Assembly: GCA_003290165.1 (NCBI GenBank)
Contig: QNQO01000606.1
Location: 496,001-560,000, forward strand
Origin: Berberis thunbergii
Taxonomy: Eukaryota; Streptophyta; Magnoliopsida; Ranunculales; Berberidaceae
Direction: 5' to 3'
DNA length: 64,000 nucleotides
The notes under the pieces were generated by a model. The model was not told the DNA's origin. It was given only the letters and a program-made list of their open reading frames with translations, and did not search any database. The translations under genes and the position numbers were made by a program. This document shows positions 1-12,900 of the stretch, in pieces (position 1 is the stretch's first letter; the number at the start of each line of letters is the position of its first letter).

Positions 1-637
1 GATCATCCAGTCTTAAGGATTATCCAGTCTAAGGGTTATCCTGACAATATGTGCTTATGATTTTTATCCTACAAGTGCTATTTGTGTGCCAAGAAAACCC
101 TTGACTAGATGGTCAACTAATAGCTAGGGACCACTACCAAATTAAATTAACATATGGGACTAAAGTCATTTTCCGATTAGTAAAAGGACCAACATCTTAC
201 CTGTTTCTTTTTTATCCAAGTGAAACCTAAGATGCAACTATACTCCCTCCCTCCTTAAGCCCAAAAGTTTCACATGTTACCTCACCCTCCAGCATAACCG
301 CTCGTTCAAAGTTTGTCTCCCACCCAAACATCATATACCACACCCCCAAGATTTTTACCACATCCAAGACAAAAATAAATTCACCTAATTTCAAACTAAC
401 CCTAGATCTACTGGATCCCTAATCTCCAATTATTTAATTATTGGCTTACTTAGACCCAACCAACTTTAAATATGAATAAAACACTAATCCTACCTTCCAT
501 GAGAAAAGGTTTTGTTGTACTTTCACTTGAAGTTTAGTCAAAAGACTGTTATGTCAGTTTGATGGCACACTAGCATGAGTAGATAACTGGAGTAAACAGC
601 ATGTCAACTAGTAAAAAATGAAAACAAAAAAACAGAC
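1..637 (-). other. NOC3 intron 7 (partial)
   Basis: AT-rich non-coding sequence following the donor of exon 7. No exon, RNA gene or recognisable transposon seen. Confidence 0.6.
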
Positions 638-776
638 CTCAACTGAATTAGGATGTAATTGGCAATCATGAACCTTCACAAGATTTGCAATCAATTGAAC
701 TGCCTCCACAGTTACTTCTCCACCGTGCTTCCCTTCATTAGTAAAAAGTGACTTTATGGTTGCACAGCAAAGGGTC
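638..776 (-). CDS. NOC3: NOC3 exon 7 (last exon in window)
   Basis: The acceptor is TTGCAG|GACCC and the donor TTGAG|GTCTG. It encodes TLCCATIKSLFTNEGKHGGE, VTVEAVQLIANLVKVHDCQ and LHPNSVE. I found no further NOC3 exon between 1 and 637, so the next one should lie beyond the left edge. Confidence 0.92.
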
Positions 777-917
777 CTGCAATGAAGATTTGAAGCTTCC
801 TAATGACACTCGCCTCAATTGAGTACACAATGCAAGAACACCCACTACTAATTAACTCAAGAGCCTTCATTTGGTCATGAATCCTTTCAAATACCATCTG
901 AGAACAGTGTGAAAACA

Positions 918-957
<40 letters not shown>

Positions 958-3900
958 TAACAATGCTATAGTGTATTCCATATTGACAGTCCATAACATC
1001 TTTATAGACCCCAATAGGTGACTCAGGAAAATCGAAACCCTGTGTAGACAAGGTGAGGGGACCTCATCTAGACTACCAGTCAGTTGCTAACCTCACTATT
1101 ATTATTCTTCCATCTTCAACTACTCAATAAAATTGAAAGTACAGCTGGTGAATCTATCATGTACAACTTTGTGACAGACTTTGACCACACCAAGAAGATG
1201 GGATCTCAGTGATCAATCATTTGGTTTCCCAAGTATATGTAAAGCATTATATATATGAAAGGAGAAAACCTTGTAACATCATCTATAGAGCTTATGTTAT
1301 TGACCACAGCAGCTAACAAGTTTTCACGATAATTGAAGTGGGGAACTGCTTCCAACAAAGTGCAGATACAACGAATAGAGACATCTGAAAGAGAAGAGCT
1401 CCTCTCTAAAGAAATCAGCTTCTGCAGGTATACCTGACATCAATAAGAAGTTTGTACACAATTATAACGTGTGTAGAGAAACACTAATGGAAATATTTTA
1501 AAAATCCGAGACCATACATAAAACAGAATTTGGTATATCAAAAGTGTGCATTTACATATTTCTAATATCACAGATTTCTAATAAATAGTACTAGCCTTCT
1601 ACATTTAAGAAGACACTCCCACCAAATAATCATAAATCAAAAGTTATTAGAAATATTTCCCCAAGAAAGTGCAAGGCAAGTGGTCGTTAACCAAAGTTAG
1701 GAAAGATGATATCACAAATGGAGAGCAAGATGATGAAGGAGCATAAAAAGGAAATGGTAGAGTATAAAGTAATAATTAATTGACAATTTAAAATAATCAA
1801 CAACACTTCTCTGTAGATAAGCAGAAAATAGTATAAATGATGCCACATATCCACAAAGCAAGCTACCACGATGAACAAAATGACCACACAATCAAATTGC
1901 AGGATGATGAAGAACAAACTACTATAATTAAATAATGTGCTAATCCTAAGGAAATTTGAAGCCAGTCAATAAATTGCAAAAGAAGCTAGCAGGTATAAGG
2001 GTGACCTATATGAAACTGTTGAATTCGGCATAAGAATAAAGAGAAACAATTCTTTTCTTTTTTCAAACCAAGCCAATCAAGAATGCGTTAAGAGAGAAAA
2101 GAAGGAGAATACAACGGGTGAATGAGAGAAAGATGCAGAAGCTACTGCATCGCCACAAGATATTACCATTCAACCATGAGAGAAGATGACACTTCACTTA
2201 ATTGCTTCCATGAGCTAATCTCCAAAGAGACTAAACAATGGATCCAAACGACTATTACTTTTTGAAAATGCGAGCATTCTTCTCCATCCAAATAACCAAT
2301 ACAATAGCGAGGGTGTCTATGCCATATCCAAACTCCAAGAGGTTGTTAAACTTCCACTTCCAGTCAATGAAGCAATCACATATGGAGCCTGAATTGGTTC
2401 AGAGACTCCAAATCTGCTATGAATTTGGACCAGAGAGTTTGGGAAAACTTAAAATGCAGAAATAAATGCTACACTGATTCCTCTTCTTCATTACAAAGGC
2501 AACAAATGATAAATAGTGCTCCCCAACAATTTAAATTATCAATAGTGAAGATTCTCCCTTGAACCACTGTTCACAGGAAGAAATTGATTCAAGGAAAGTG
2601 ATTCAGAACACTCGCCTTCTATTAGCAACAATAAAGACATTCAAGATGGTAGCAGGCCCAGGTGTGTCAAGTAAGCCGTAGAGTTCCTCAACATAAACCC
2701 CAGCGACTTACCATTTCACACCAATCTATCTTTGCGACTTTTGCCTCACTCCGAAGACTGATTCTCTTAACATACTGATGAAGTCATCCACTGATGATTC
2801 TTCCCAATCAGTAGGTCTCCTACGAAGCCTAAAATTCCCTCATAGTCTGGGCATCCATCAACTAGAAATCAGTAAAGTCCTTTTTTCCCACAGGTTGAAA
2901 ATGTCCCGAAAATAACTTAAATTTTTGTATGAAACTTATAAATGAACAATAAAATATATATGCACTAGTAATTACACGTGCCTACAGCACTCCATATTAA
3001 ATTTTTTATATGATTTTTTATGTCTCCAAATTACTCTATCGATTTTATCTAAATCAATTAAATTAGATCATCAATGAAAATCGTATTTTAACACATAAGC
3101 TAAAAGGTTTCAAGGCATGCTAAACTCGGTCAAACTTTTATAAACATTTTAGTGAAACTCGATCAAATTTAATTGCTTGAAAAGAAACATCTTCGTAAAA
3201 TTTCAAACCTTTGTATTGACTATTGATTTTATTTGAAAGATCTTAAAAAATTGCATTTCAACAATACCAAGTTGAACGAAATCGGACAATTGAATAAAAA
3301 ATTTACGGTAATTTTAAGTTTGAGAATCTAAAGTAAACATATTTTCTCTCTCTCCCATGTGTCGATCATATCTTCTTCCACATAGATTTTACTTTTCTTT
3401 GTACTTTTTCTTTTATCCTCTTAGATTGAAAAAAAAATTACAAACCATGCCATCATGTAAGTACAAATCTTGACCCTCAACAATTTTTTTCAACTTACAA
3501 TCCTAGCCCTTGGCTTTCTTCGTTTCCAAGACAAACATAAACCTACATGCTTATTATATAGATGTCCAGTTATGTTTATTTCCTATTTTGGAAATTGTCA
3601 TTTACCAATCAAAACATCAATGGAATTACAAGTAACAAAAATATGAAATTTTCAAATAACAAGGAAAGTCTCCAAAGTGTTTTAACAAAGAAAAAAAAAG
3701 AGTGATTACAACAACAACAGACCATGTATATCTACCAATATATATTGGTGTTAGAAGTTACGCATGGGTTTTTGCCCTTTCGACAAGGTACAACCAGACC
3801 AACACCCTAGAATCAAGACAAATCTACACAGATAGTCAATAATGAATTGATGATGATTATTGCCACAAGCCAATTACAATTTAGTGTGTTTGATTTCTTC

Positions 3901-6900
3901 TTCTTTTTTCCTTTATTCGCAATCGCAAAACAAAAGTACATCATTAAATATAAAAAGGAAGCTGGTAAATAGTGATTTATAGGTCGCTATTGCTAGGCCA
4001 AAAGTACATCACGTAGCACAAGAGGTGCAATGAAACTTTAAAAATGCCCCACATACAACCCCAAACCCACAAGCTAACCTCGACTTCCATCCACAAACTA
4101 TCTACACTCTCATGTTTATTTCTGAAAACTCGGTTATTTCTCTCTCCAAATCACCCAAGCAAACCATGTAGAGTTCTTTCCCTGATTCATTTTCATGTTG
4201 CTGATAAGTTAAGCCTATCACTATTAGTTGCAGTCCAATCCACTCTAAGGAGGTGGGACAAGTGTTGTCACTCAATTCTGCAAAGCATTTACTCCAAATG
4301 GAAGAAGAAAACTTCCAGACAACAAAAGATGATCAATAGACTCTTGGTCCCTTCCTCATAGCATGCAACGATTGGGAATCACCAAGCCTCTCCATCCTCC
4401 CAATATTGATGGTCCAAGAGGAAACAAGCTGTCGAGGGGACTTCTTTGATCCAGACCAGGTTATGGAGTCCATCAGTTCTAATTTCTTGATCAGAAAATT
4501 GAAGCTGGACACTTGTATCTGTGTAGCAATCCCTCTGTTTGTACCCACCATAGTCACTTATCTTGGTCTCCATCAAGTTGCACTGACTTTATCGCATCCA
4601 AGAAATTCACCATTTGGAGGAGTTCCCAATTATTTAGATTTCTCCTCAGCTGGAAATCCCATGACGGATGGTGAGTTGTTGGCTTGTTGCATCTACTAGG
4701 TTGGTAAACTCCCTAATCTTTCCATGCTTGTTTCGGTAGGCATTGTCGATGGAATGCTTGCACGGAAGGAAATTTTTGGTGGCCGATCACCTAGCCATTT
4801 GTGTTCCCAGAACATGATTTTGTGATCATTGTGGGCCTCAAACAAAGTATGATTCTCCATGTGACTAGTGTGTTTGAGTTTTTGGCCGCACATGGCTTTA
4901 TGATTTGAATGCTACGCGAGTACGCCCAATACATATTCTTTTGTTAAGAATGGAGTGAGATTTGTGTTGCATCCACAAGCCCACAACCACCAAATTCCCT
5001 CAATTCCCAACCACATGGTACAAGGAATATCGTTAATTCACCTACATTCGACGATTTTATAATCAGACCCCGCCCTGTAGCTTTCATTAACACAATAATT
5101 ATTAAACCCCTGCCACACCTCAATCCAACCAAAGAAACACCTTCCCATAGGCCCAAACCGGTCCATTTAACAATCACCGCCCCCCTCCCCTGACCTATTT
5201 AGGGACATTGCTCCGCAATCTAACGAGAAGCCACCTTCCAGAAAACCCCAAAGCATTCATACCATTTGATTCACTTTCTCATCCCCCAATGTTTCCCTTT
5301 TTTCTCTTCTTTGCAACTTTACTAAGAAGAGGAGGATTGCATTCATGCAGGTGTTGAGCAAAACTCGGTGACAAGACTATTCAAAGAAGATAATACGAGA
5401 TTATGACTTCGAGGAATCTCTATGCAAAATATTGTGAGAATACTACAATTTACAATGTTTCTTGAGTTTTTTGCTTGGAAATTCTACAAGAAAAGTTTCC
5501 TTAGATTTTTTGAACTCTTCATAAAGAAAGCAAATCGCAAACGGAATTGAAAAGATCAAAGTTTTGTTTCCCATATCTCACTACAACGATGTTCTTGTTT
5601 TAAGGGCAGGTTATTTCAAAGAGAATACAGATACACTCGAGTTGGCCAAATCAACTCATTTTTACAAGGTCAACCCTGTCAAATTCGTTGACTATCAAGG
5701 TTGAGTTCATTTCAAATAACTTTTGTACATGTTGTTTAGATGCCCCTAGAAGTTCTGAGTTCTAGTCTAACTCTAAGAATGTCCCTCCTATAGTATAGAT
5801 AGCTTAGAACTAGTATTGTCAAAATCATAGGACCAGTATAGATAGCTTAGGACTAATGTTGTCAAAATCGGGATTCAAAGCAAATCCTAAGGAATGCGAC
5901 TTGAAATTCCAATTCAAATCACTTCAAAGAATTGTATTTTGATTAAATTGTTTGATTTGATTGAAATCAGGCTGCAAATCGAAAACGGTTGTGAATCATA
6001 AGATTTCAAATTTGTGATGGTCGACCAATAAAAAAAGTTTTCAAGGTATTTTTGTTATGAATAATGAATTTCACTTGTGCAATAGATTGAATTTTGGAAG
6101 AACGAAGAAGAGGATCAAGAAAACATATTTTAGAAGAATTCTTCGAGCTTCAACTCTCTCTAAATTTAGCTCAAATTATGCTAGTAGTATTTAGCTTAAA
6201 ACCTGAACAAGAGGACAGCCTTTATTCATGTCTGATTCGGCTTGGGCTTTTATTTAGTTTTGGAAGAACCTAACTCTATTGTATGGGCTTTATCATAAGG
6301 AATTGATTGAACGAGGCTATTAGGACACCAAGTTTTTAGGCTTTATTGTTGTCAAATATTTTATCACACTTACTTTACATCTCTCATTGATTATCCATTT
6401 ATTCTATTTATTTTTCACGTTTAACATGTCCATTACGTTTTTTGTGTTATGATTTGAAACCCAACTTGAATCTTATGATTGTGTCCCATTTCAATTCTAA
6501 AGGCCCTTAAGATTTTTTATCCGATTCATGCTTTCATGTGCTTAGTTTAGGAATGTTATTGTCATTGTTTAGTAGATTTCCAGCTTATTTCATGGAATCA
6601 TCTTTATAAAAGAACTTTGTAATAAATCAATGTAATTCTCTCACTGCAATAGTTCAAATTCTAATTTTAGCCTCTAGTTCTCAGGTTTGTCTGAGTTTGA
6701 AATGTACTTCACACTTCTGCTTCGTTACTTTCTACCTAGGGGAGCAAGATGATGTCATTATAAAATAATCCAACTAAGCGGCCACCAAACAAATGTATAA
6801 TTGATATTCTACAGGGAAGAGATTATACTGAACGTAAATGAAAATTGATTGGCAGACAATAGTTGAACTCTAAAGCACAAGTGGCATGAAAGCAGGTGGC

Positions 6901-9900
6901 TTCCACATTTCATTTTGTTTTAAATTTCTTTTCTTGTAAAGAATAATTCAAACCTTGTATGAGGACAGAAGTGTTGATTCATAGAACCGCATCTTTTTCA
7001 CTGCTTTAGAAACGGTCATCTCTAGCTCCTTTTCAGTGGGAAGCCTGATACGGTAGCTGTAGGATACATTCAAAGTATCAAGAAGCAGTGTTACATGCAA
7101 GAATAAAAACACTCCTGCAATAAGAAGTCAGTCAAGGACAGTCAGGATCAACTAACAATAGGATAAAACTAGAAAATACCCAGGAATAATGTCCTTGAAA
7201 ACAGCCAGTAAAGACAGCAGCCCGAGTTTAACAATATCATGATCTCCATCTTTACAAATTTGCACCATTTCTTTAAGAGATTTAATATTTGATTCTGGAT
7301 CAGCAAGCAAAGCCATTCCCAACTCTGCCAGTTTACTCTTCTTCCTCGCAAATACTTCTTCAGCAGAAAGGTCTTCCTTCACCTCATCCTAAAGAGATAC
7401 ATAACCCTTGTAGACTTAATGAAGTTGCTAAAGCTAAAAAACTAATTTGTATAATGCTAAGAAAGAACACTAAAAGACTTTTAAGCCTAAGAAAGAAAAG
7501 TACAAGACATTTTAAGGGACCTCTTTAACAAAACTAGGTTAATAGCCTGAAGAAGATGATTAAGTGGTTCCACCCACCAAAACCAATCTCATGTAATTAA
7601 TATTAGAAATTTGAGGGGTTGGTGATTAAACCAAAGCCCAATGGTAGAAGTGAAAAATTAAGAATGACCACTTTGCCTGCCCTTTTTGTTTGTTACTTCC
7701 TCAGTAGCAAAATCTGAGTTTATTGCTGAGTGCACAATTTGAGAGGAGTGTGCAAGCATAAAAGCCCACAATGAAACCATGAGGGATTGTGTGAAGAACT
7801 ACTACTCTGGTTTCACCTCATGAAGCCAAGCCATGGAGATTAATGCTATGTTTTAGGAATTGGCGTTTTATCCCATTCATCTTTCTTTCTCTAGAAATCT
7901 TTGTCACTTGCTTGCTTATGGGAAATTATAACCAAAAGAATCCAATGAAGACTCTTGACCAACCCTATGACCCTCTGAGCCCATAGGGTCAACAAAATCA
8001 CACTCATTATCGGTCTCTTCCATAATGCATACCATCTTCCCAACCCTTTCTCCCCATTATGACATTCATTTTCTAACATGAAACTCTAAAAGTCATTTTA
8101 TTTGTTTTATAATTTTATTTAATCCATGAGAAGTAACAGCCAACGTATAGAGATGGGAACAAATAACAGTTTTCCAGAATTCTATAAGAACTAATCTTCT
8201 ATCCCTTACAATATCTACTGACTCCAGAGAGGCCTATATTACCAAGCCCAAGAGCATGAGGTGATCCCAAACAGCCTTGGCAAGGAAACCTCATCAAGGA
8301 ATTTTTTTTTAAGGTTAAAATTCACAATGAACACTTGAGTCAAGAAAAAAAAATGATTAACCTACATGAGATTGAATCTCAAAGAGACTTTGAGAAGAAA
8401 AAAAAGCTGTAGCAACTAAGAAGAAATGAAATTTAGTGTCTTCCACTTGATTTTTTGTCGCTCTCGCTCCATTTGTCTCCCAAACCCATGGATAAAATCC
8501 AAGTTCAAGTCTTTCCAGAGGGTCAGATATATGGTCCTCAAAAGAGAAGGATGTCCGTCCGAGTTAGATAACCCATTTGTACAACTTAACTTGCAGTTGA
8601 CATCAATGGCTACTTGGCTTTGGCTCCTACAAAATTCCTCAAACATCATGATCGCCTTATGTTTCCTTCCCAAAAAGAACCCTTTTAACCCAAGGAGGTC
8701 ATACAGCTCTGTCATTGAAGGGATCCCTCGGCATGGTTGAACACTTTCAATGCTATATCCGTTTTTTGCCTTTATGGTATACCCACCCTAAGCCCCTTTG
8801 ATTGATCATCATCATTCATGGCTTCCTGCGTCTCATAATTTCTCCCCCATGGTCTGTCACTCAATCGGTTGGAAAAGAGAAGGGTTAATCACCCTCATTG
8901 ACAGGTTTTTGGGTCTCAGAAAGATGCTACTTCCCCCAAGTGTTTTGTCTCTAAATCTCAGAAATTATGAAATTATGTTATTGCTCCCCATGTTGTACTC
9001 TCTCAATCCATACATAAACACCAATCTTTTTCTTCTTTTTCTAAACAAAAGAAAGAAATCCATGGAGAGGAAGTGCCTCCACAAAAGCTAAGGTTCCTCA
9101 GTGCATCTGCAGCTACCTCAACCGTGCAAACTTAAATCTAAAATGTGTGTCCTACATTAGCATAGTATTGCAATGTGCTATAAGTTTAATACTACTTAGG
9201 AATGTATCTAAAGGCATAAATAGTCTGTGGAAATAGGCTGAGCTCTTGTTTGGGCTGAGCTCTCTAAAGATAAGTAGTATTTATTGGCCTGAGCTCTTGG
9301 TTGCAGCCAATGGTGGTAAACTGACTTTGATTTTGATGGCTTGGTCTAAGAAATGGATGAACATATCAAAGCCAATTCCCGATACTTTCAGGGTTGGCTA
9401 CATGGATTTTGGTTCTCCAAGCAATGTGGTCTTCCACATATCCTCGCCTAATCCAAACTCAATAATATCTTCATTCACCGCCTTCATCCAAGTTTTCAAC
9501 GGTCGTCATATCCGTCTACACCCTCCATTAACTTAATCTAAGACATTTTCTAATTGGCGCCGTGTTCGGTCTCATTCGCATATGACCAAACCAAGTTAAA
9601 CGCCTTTTCTAATTTTGTCCTCTATGGGCGCTACACCTAAGTATCTCCTAATTCTTTCATTTTTAATTTTATCCTTACGAGTTTTACCACACATCCACCT
9701 TAACATACACATTTCTACTACTGCCATCCTGTGCGTATATTGTCCAATAGTAGCCAAACATTCTGAACCGTATAGCATGGCTGATCGAACAATTGTCTTA
9801 TAGCATTTCCCTTTTAGCCTTGCAGGCATCATTCTATCGCATAATACTCCTGACGTCATTCTCCATTTCAACCAACCAGCTTTAATCTTATGGTTTACAT

Positions 9901-12900
9901 CTTCTCCAATAGCCCCATTCTTTTAAATTATAGATCCTAGATATCGAAAAGCCTCACACTCTGGGACCTCTATACCTTCGATCTCAATTGCATTACTTCT
10001 CCCTCGTAGTTCACAATCAAAGTTGCACACTAGATACTCCGTCTTCGAACGGCTAATTCTAAAACTTTTACTCTCTAAAGTCGTCTGCCACCTATCTAAT
10101 TTCTGACCTAAACCTGCACTAGTCTCATCAATTAAGACAATATCATCTGCAAATAACATGCACCAAGGTACATCTTCTTGCAAATATCTCGTCAACTCAT
10201 TAATGACCAAAGCAAAGAGATATGGACTTAACGTCGACCCTTGATGTAGTCCTACTGACACTGGACATCCCACCTACTGCGCGAACACTTGTTACAGCCC
10301 CTTCATACAAATCTTTAATGATATCGACATAACAATGAGACATTTTCTTCCTTTCAAGCACCCACCAAATTAACTCCCTGGGGACCCTATCATATGCTTT
10401 CTCTAGATCAATAAAAACCATATGCAAACTCTTAGGTACCTCTCGGTATTTTTCTATAGTTTGCCTAAGCAGGAAGATGACCTTCATAGTAGACCTACCC
10501 GACATAAATCCAAATTGATTCTTCGAAACCGTGGTTAAACTCCTAAGTCTTCGTTCTATAACCCTCTCCCAAAGTTTCATCGTATGACTCATAAGCTTTA
10601 TCCCTTTATAGTTCGAGCAATTTTGGATATCCCCTTTGTTCTTATAAATTGGTACCACAATGTTATGCCTCCATGAATCTGGCATTTTCTAGTTTCCAAA
10701 ATCCTATTAAAGAGCTTAGTTAGCCATTGAATCTCAACTTCTTTCAGACATTTTCATGCTTCAATTAGTAAATCATCCGGTCCAACGGCCTTCCCTGTCT
10801 TCATTTTTTTTAAAGCTTCTCTCACTTCTGTGGCACTAACTCTGCGATGGAACACGCGATCTCTCCCTTCCTGTGAAGCATACCTCTTCAAGTTTAACTC
10901 CCCTACATGTGTTCTATTGAGTAGGTTCCAAAAGTAATCTTTCCATCTATCTAAAATAGTTTTATTCTGCATTAAAACTCTTCCATCCTCATGCTTAACA
11001 CACTTAACATGACTCAAGTCCCTAGTTTTTTGTTCTCTAGCTTTAGCTATCTTGAAAATATCATTATCTCATTCCTTTGTACTTAGCCTATTATAAAGAT
11101 CATCATATGCTCTCTTCTTAGCTTCCCCTACTGTTTTACTACTCAACTTCTTAGCTTGCTTATAAAGCTCATAAGACTCTAGGCACCTATCTTTTTGCCA
11201 TTCCTTAAAGCATCTTTTCTTTTCTGCAATGGCTTGTTGCACATGAGTGTTCCACCACCATATCTCCTTACCATATAAACCTCCTTTTTTGGCCTCTCCT
11301 AACTCTTCCTTCGCACATCTTCTTATTCGGTTTGCCAAATGTTCAAAGAGATCCGCGCTACTAGTCCTATCCTTTGGTTCGAGATTCTCCCAACCCTCTG
11401 AAACTGACTGACCACTCAAAATCTTCTTTCTAAATTTTTGGCACACATCTCCCTGTAAGGTCCACCACTTAGTTCTTGGTCTAACATGTTCTATAGCAAT
11501 ACGACCCATACTCTTAAGACAAAAATAGAGAACTAACAGCCTATGTTGGTTTGTCAGACACTCCCCTGGTATAATCTTACAGTTTTTACACCAACCTAAA
11601 TTGTGTCTCCTAACAAGAAAATAATCAATTTGACTTCTATTGCACCCACTCGCAAAGGTCACCAAGTGATCTTCCCTCTTCTTATAAAAAGTATTTACGA
11701 TCCCAAAATCCCGAGCTAAAGAAAAATCTATAATAGAAATCCCCGTAGTGTTTTGATCCCCAAATCCTTAACCTCCATTTACCCTCTCATACCCAACTCT
11801 ATCCTTACCGACATGGCCATTCAAATCTCCGCATAGGAAAACCCTATCGGAAGAGGGAATTCCAAGAACTAACTCCTCTAAAGAGTCCCAAAAATCATTC
11901 ATAGTCTCCTCGTTCAAGCCCACTTGGGGTGCATACGCACTAATAACTTGCACTATCTCTAGTTCTAAAGCTAATTTAATACTTCTGATTTTATCCTCAA
12001 GCCTCCTAACGTCGACTACTGCATCCTTAAAAACTTTATCTACCACTATTCTCACCTCGTTCCTAGTTCCATTTTTACCAGAATAGAAGAGTTTGAACTC
12101 TCCTCCTAAATCTTTAGCTTTGTTCCCTTTCCATTTTGTCTCTTGAAGGCAAACTATGTTTACTTTCCTCCTACGCAGGGCATCCACTAATTCTATTGTC
12201 TTACCCGTCAAGGTTCCTATGTTCCAAGAGGCTAATCTAATCATTTTATCTCTAGCTCTAACCTGGACAAGCTTCTTTATTTGCCCCCATTCAGAATGGT
12301 GCGAGAACCCTTGCCTATTTAACACTACAGCCGGGCACCACTGCAGCGCGCCTTGCTCATTTGTCACTACACCCAAGCGTAGGTGCAGCGCGTCGCTTAT
12401 GGCGGGGGGCGCCCTATCCTTCTACATTAATCTTTTTTAACCAAATTCCATGAAAAGGGATATGATGATTTTTTACGGTTGGCTATCACAAGCCTAACAC
12501 CTAAAACTAATATATCCCTTAAAAAGTTTATTAATGTTTAAAGAGTAGCAGATTAGTCATCGGATAAGCTCTATGGAGAAACATACCAGTACTTTAGCTT
12601 GAGGGTTTTGTTGCAACTCGTCTTGTTTCACAGGCTCGTTCACTAACTTCTTTGCTTCTTTCCTACTTTTCTTCAATTTTTCCCTCTTTTTTGCTTTTGT
12701 AAGCTTCACAACACTTGCATGCAAGCCATCTTCTTTATCGTTTGTTGCACCTTCATCGTCCTTAGATGTGTTTTCAGATTTTTTACTTTCCTTTGTAGCT
12801 GCATCAATAATATCAATTTCCAAAACAAGTTAACATAAAATGCAAAACAAAATAAGAACAAGTGAGAGAACAGACTAATCTACCAGTTCTATAATAGAGT

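Larger units (their letters stand above)
9290..12435 (-). mobile_element. RTE-clade LINE, degenerate, inside NOC3 intron 3
   Basis: A non-LTR retrotransposon in the same orientation as NOC3. Order on the minus strand: a GC-rich 5' end near 12,430, an apurinic endonuclease-like domain (from 12,244), reverse transcriptase (about 11,020-9,900), then the C-terminal motifs LTWFGHM and RTKIHVANPESIG near 9,590 and 9,390. The single-frame endonuclease-RT layout with these motifs is typical of plant RTE elements. Several stops and at least three frameshifts make it inactive. The 3' end is estimated and no clear target duplication was found. Confidence 0.85.
7389..12586 (-). other. NOC3 intron 3 (about 5.2 kb, hosts an RTE LINE)
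   Basis: The intron spans from the donor of exon 3 to the acceptor of exon 4. The RTE-type LINE occupies about 9.29-12.43 kb. The remaining 7,389-9,290 is AT-rich; it contains a 99-codon minus-strand open frame at 8,416-8,715 with no recognised motif, which I regard as chance. Confidence 0.75.

Noticed and set aside
8416..8740. Overlapping frames of about 100 codons on both strands in NOC3 intron 3
   Set aside because: No domain recognised, and both strands are open over the same bases, which indicates composition rather than coding.
9290..12435. LINE endonuclease-RT frames as NOC3 exons
   Set aside because: They are non-LTR retrotransposon domains, carry stops, and the NOC3 frame joins exon 3 to exon 4 without them.
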